Shown piece by piece: positions 61,001-64,000 of a stretch of DNA of 64,000 nucleotides. Origin of the DNA: Didymodactylos carnosus. Taxonomy: Eukaryota; Rotifera; Eurotatoria; Philodinida; Philodinidae. The stretch is from contig CAJNOQ010000117.1 of NCBI GenBank assembly GCA_905250885.1, forward strand, positions 1 through 64,000, given 5' to 3'. The first letter of the stretch is position 1; the number at the start of each line of letters is the position of its first letter. Made by a program: the position numbers and the translations under genes. The notes under the pieces were generated by a model. The model ran no database searches and had not been told where the DNA came from. It worked only from the letters and a program-made list of their open reading frames with translations.

Positions 61001-64000
61001 GAAAATGTACTTCTCTTATTAATAAAGAAAAAAGCTGACGTGTTGTCACCGAAATTTTGTCGTGTGTCGAAAAAACCTTTTTTTTGAAAAATACCGGAAT
61101 TTGATTGGAACAGAAAATTTTTCAATCGACCGAATCGATTGGAAAATTATTTGTCGGCCACAACTCTGATTCACATGAGGTTAGTTCGCAAACAAGGTAA
61201 AACAGCATTGGCTTCTGACAGTCGATGAGTGTTTCTCACTACTTCCAGCATAGTTAGAATCGTGTAGATAAGTCTGATAAAATAATTATCAAAACGCACC
61301 CTATAGTTTTCAATGGAATCTTGTGTTAACGGTGTCTTTTTTGTCCAATACAATGTAATACCATTGTTGTTACGTTTGAATGAGAGAGTTGGTACAACAT
61401 GTCGAAGAATATTATTCTGTAAATGAGACCACTTTAAGTACCATCATAATATTATATGGACGAATCTACTTACAATGGGTAAGCTTAGAATTGTGTATTC
61501 TGCTTCTTTTCCTTTGGATTGTGAGCGTTCAAATTTAATTGCTGAAATAAAAAACAGTCTTTTATTACAAAGAAACAGCCCTTTTCTTTCTGAAGTTCAA
61601 TAACCTTATTAGTCAACATCACGAAATACCCCAAGCCTCAAAAATGGAGAAAGAATAACAATAAATGTTTCTCTTGTTGGAATACAAATAGTTGCACGCG
61701 TATTAAAATGAGCAGTTGTTTTTTCAAATAAAATTTTAGCTCGATATTTTGTTTGATCGGAAAATATTTCCATTCTTTATTATTGTTATTATTATTTTGT
61801 AACGTGGAAAGGTTAATAATGATACCACTATGGATATCGGTATTAGTTTGGTTAATATTTGTCTTTGGCCGATAAAAGACTGTAGTAATCCGACTTTCTT
61901 GTTTTGAGGCAGGTGGTGAATCACACCTGTCTAAAAAAATGAACGGAGAAAATGTCAAAAAAATTGCAAGAGTCTCAAAGATACTCGTCTGATGTGTATT
62001 AATTAACTTGTTAAGATGTAAGAGAAAATTTCTTGAGCCTTATCAGTTTTCACTTCACAATTGATAGGCAAAGTCAGTCAAACTTTATTACTCTTGTCCT
62101 GAACACTGTCTGCTGCGGATCGTATCACGAACAAACTTAAAAGTCAAATTTTGACTTAAGTGTATAAAATCAGCATGTAAGTGCACATAACGAAGATTTA
62201 AGTCTGACTTAAGTTTTTTTGTGATACGACCCCCTGGTTCAATTTTTAGGCAACCATAACTGATAGAACGATGGCACAACCAATGCCTCAGTGGTAAACC
62301 TCACTTTTCTGATATCTGTAAGAAAAAAACTAAAACACGACTTAGTAATGAAGTTTTGAATAGCAGCGTATAGTAGAGGTGCTGGATCTCATTCTTCGAA
62401 ATGACCCTAAAGAATATCCAGTTGGTTTGATCTTGAAAACAGAGTGAAGACGTATTTACTTACAGGTATCTGTTTTCTGTTTCTTGTTCTGGTCAGCTTC
62501 AAGGTCAGAGCAAGAAAGTGATCAGGCCAGATCAAGAGAGTCTGTCTTTTCTACTGATGAGACAAACAGTAAATCTTGGTCTGGTCTTGGTATTTTCTGA
62601 GAAACAGACACTGGTCAGGTTCAAGACCAGAACCAGGTTTTTTTCATAATCATCATTTTGTTTTGCTAAGTCAAGTAGTATATAGTAACACACTTGAAAT
62701 TTCAAACTTATTCTCATAGGTGATAAGTAATGTCTTAGAGATTTCTGTATTGCACAAGAGATATCTAACGACATTCCGAATTTGATGGTTACATTAAAAG
62801 GTCTCTAGAAAACTTCCGGAGTTTCTACTAATTTTTGCGCAGTATGAGCGATTAGCGAGCAGCACACCTAGTTTTTACACATATACAATACCTAATTTTT
62901 GCATATATACAGCAAGCTCGCGGTCTTAATTTCTTTCACTGATCAGGAGAAAAACAGATCTGACCAGGAAAACACGCAAGGACTTTTCTACTTACAGGTA
63001 TCTGACCAGGCAAACTGGACATCCTCTAGGAGCGTTACATGAGATTTCAGCGAAAACAGATCTTTGGTGGATAAAATGGTAAAAGCTGATCAAATCTGCA
63101 TTAGGATATTCTGACCTATTTTTTCTCCTTTTCGATTCTAAAAGCACAATTTGTGTCTTAACAACGAATTTTTTTGTACATTATTTTTAGATTAAAAATC
63201 ATTCGGTGACTAAGAGAGAAACAAAATAAAAAAAAACATTCTGAACTTGACTTCGTTTGGCCGATGCTTTAATTATCTACCTACATACTGTGATCTGATG
63301 TAAGGCTGATTTTGATTAAGCTCTGAATAACGATAGTTCTGCTGGTTTCATTATTTCGACTGAAATTATCTTGGTTATAGAGAACAAAAGGTGTGAACAC
63401 AAGCAGAATAAAACCATCACTTTCTTCGCTTTAAATATTATTCTATCCATCTAAGTAATCTATCTGGGATTCGAAAGTTTTTGAACAAGAAATTTGTCAC
63501 TCAGTTCAATTCTCTTCAATTGTCTGAAAAATATGATGTGTCCCTTTCGAGAACGATGTATTATAGTGCATATAGTGTTATAGATGTCTGTGTTAGATGA
63601 ATGTCTTTCGGTCTATTTGTCTGACAAAGACTTATTGCGTCTTCGAAATCTTCGCGCACCGTAGGTGGGTTCAAGTTTGTCTTCGATTTTAAAGTCACTA
63701 GGTATAAAAAGCAGATTACTGCAGCCTTTTATGTAAGCTCAAGTATGATTCTCAAAATTTGTATATTATATGATCAAAATAGTAGTTATTCATAGAAGCG
63801 AACTATTTAGAAGGCAAGCAGCAGATCGAAGATGAGTTACATAAGCAACATGATTATTCAGCACTTCCTTCACTGTTACATAACAACACTACGTACTTTC
63901 CAAATTCATATCAGGCGTTGGTTTATCCGTATTAATACTGATGTACGGAAAATAACCATCTATTATTTGTTCTTTCAATGGCATTTCTAATGGTAGTTTT
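52089..64000 (-). CDS. Large fibronectin type III domain protein, 5' end outside the window
   Basis: At least 24 exons, about 1666 residues in view: 64000-63897 (partial), 61930-61686, 61541-61474, 61416-61300, 57738-57589, 57517-57452, 57391-57213, 57144-57055, 56994-56841, 56775-56640, 56579-56390, 56335-56224, 56164-55973, 55917-55758, 55696-55565, 55497-55396, 55338-55240, 55179-55027, 54962-54082, 54018-53931, 53870-53035, 52978-52839, 52760-52406, 52337-52089. More than a dozen tandem FN3-like domains show the usual pattern of Pro-rich start, core Trp, Tyr-x-x-x-x-Asn/Asp-Gly and PGxxYxxxVxA, e.g. LWLVKTTDDNFIIEWSEPKS with IIGFQLFIGG, and SPPDPPTSFLVIACTNNAAR. I see no membrane segment or kinase domain, so it may be an intracellular scaffold or adhesion-type protein. 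Exon 61930-61686 needs one extra T at a T-run to stay in frame. Confidence 0.82.
57780..60850 (-). mobile_element. Decayed RTE-like LINE in an intron of the FN3 gene
   Basis: Fills most of the 3561-bp intron 57739-61299, in the same orientation as the host gene. Read minus, and allowing for many stops and frame changes, the order of non-LTR retrotransposon blocks is visible. An endonuclease-like MGNFNS piece lies near 60420. Next come an RT fingers block (LSLNEIENVIKQMETY, then SVESLLPVTSK) near 59500-59760 and a palm-like region (RIQTKVDQ, EAQADF, KSI/DLVNKK) near 59280-59490. A later KIKKLKKL stretch near 58940 fits the C-terminal part. The block order and wording fit RTE-type elements; it is long dead. 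Confidence 0.55.
61931..63896 (-). other. Large intron of the FN3 gene with small repeats
   Basis: The flanking exons are in phase (GAA A / AC AGG). Within it, 62115-62232 is a short inverted repeat (ends TCGTATCACRAA and TTTGTGATACGA). Bases 62430-63015 are sprinkled with CTGACCAGG/CCTGGTCAG-like words and two copies of ACTTACAGGTATCTG. I see no exon or gene inside. Confidence 0.6.

Overview
The window looks like nuclear DNA of a small, AT-rich metazoan genome, most likely a rotifer (bdelloid-like). The genes have many short introns, mostly about 50-70 bp, with GTA-type donors and TTTTAG/TTTCAG acceptors. The protein families are animal ones (LRRCC1, MICU1, RASGEF1), and coding islands alternate with AT-rich repeat debris. 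The taxon is an inference from style; no rRNA or mitochondrial marker is present.

Left third (1-17.5 kb): an accessory, repeat-rich region. It holds a LINE endonuclease fragment (246-761), direct repeats (about 966-1660), two long inverted-repeat pairs (1709-2026 with 8311-8627; 9072-9419 with 12615-12975), a fossil Penelope-like element (about 3240-3950), a hAT-type MITE (11642-12209) and a mosaic of fold-back sequences and short repeated motifs (13.0-15.7 kb). Inside the second inverted-repeat pair sits a three-exon gene for a 111-aa protein (11012-11467, minus) that resembles small bacterial Cys-Cys proteins. It is a candidate for horizontal transfer followed by intron gain.

Middle (17.5-50.5 kb): conserved genes. 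On the minus strand are a RASGEF1-type Ras/Rap exchange factor (17522-20330), an ankyrin-repeat protein (21107-24149), the mitochondrial calcium uniporter gatekeeper MICU1 (30788-35503, with mobile elements in two introns) and the centrosomal/ciliary protein LRRCC1 (35807-41324, 24 exons, with a fold-back element in one intron). Divergent from LRRCC1, on the plus strand, is an 18-exon gene for a 953-aa protein with repeated EF-hand-like modules (43642-50546); one of its introns contains an almost perfect 122-bp-arm hairpin.

Right end (52.1-64 kb): a minus-strand gene for a long protein made of fibronectin type III domains, at least 24 exons, whose 5' end lies beyond the window. One intron holds a decayed RTE-like LINE, and one exon carries an apparent one-base frameshift.

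Exon joins were inferred by hand from splice motifs, frame continuity and family similarity. All internal phases of the six multi-exon host genes and the 111-aa gene close, except the one frameshifted fibronectin exon. The genes share no evident pathway. MICU1 and the EF-hand gene relate to calcium, and LRRCC1 to centrioles and cilia, but their adjacency need not mean anything.
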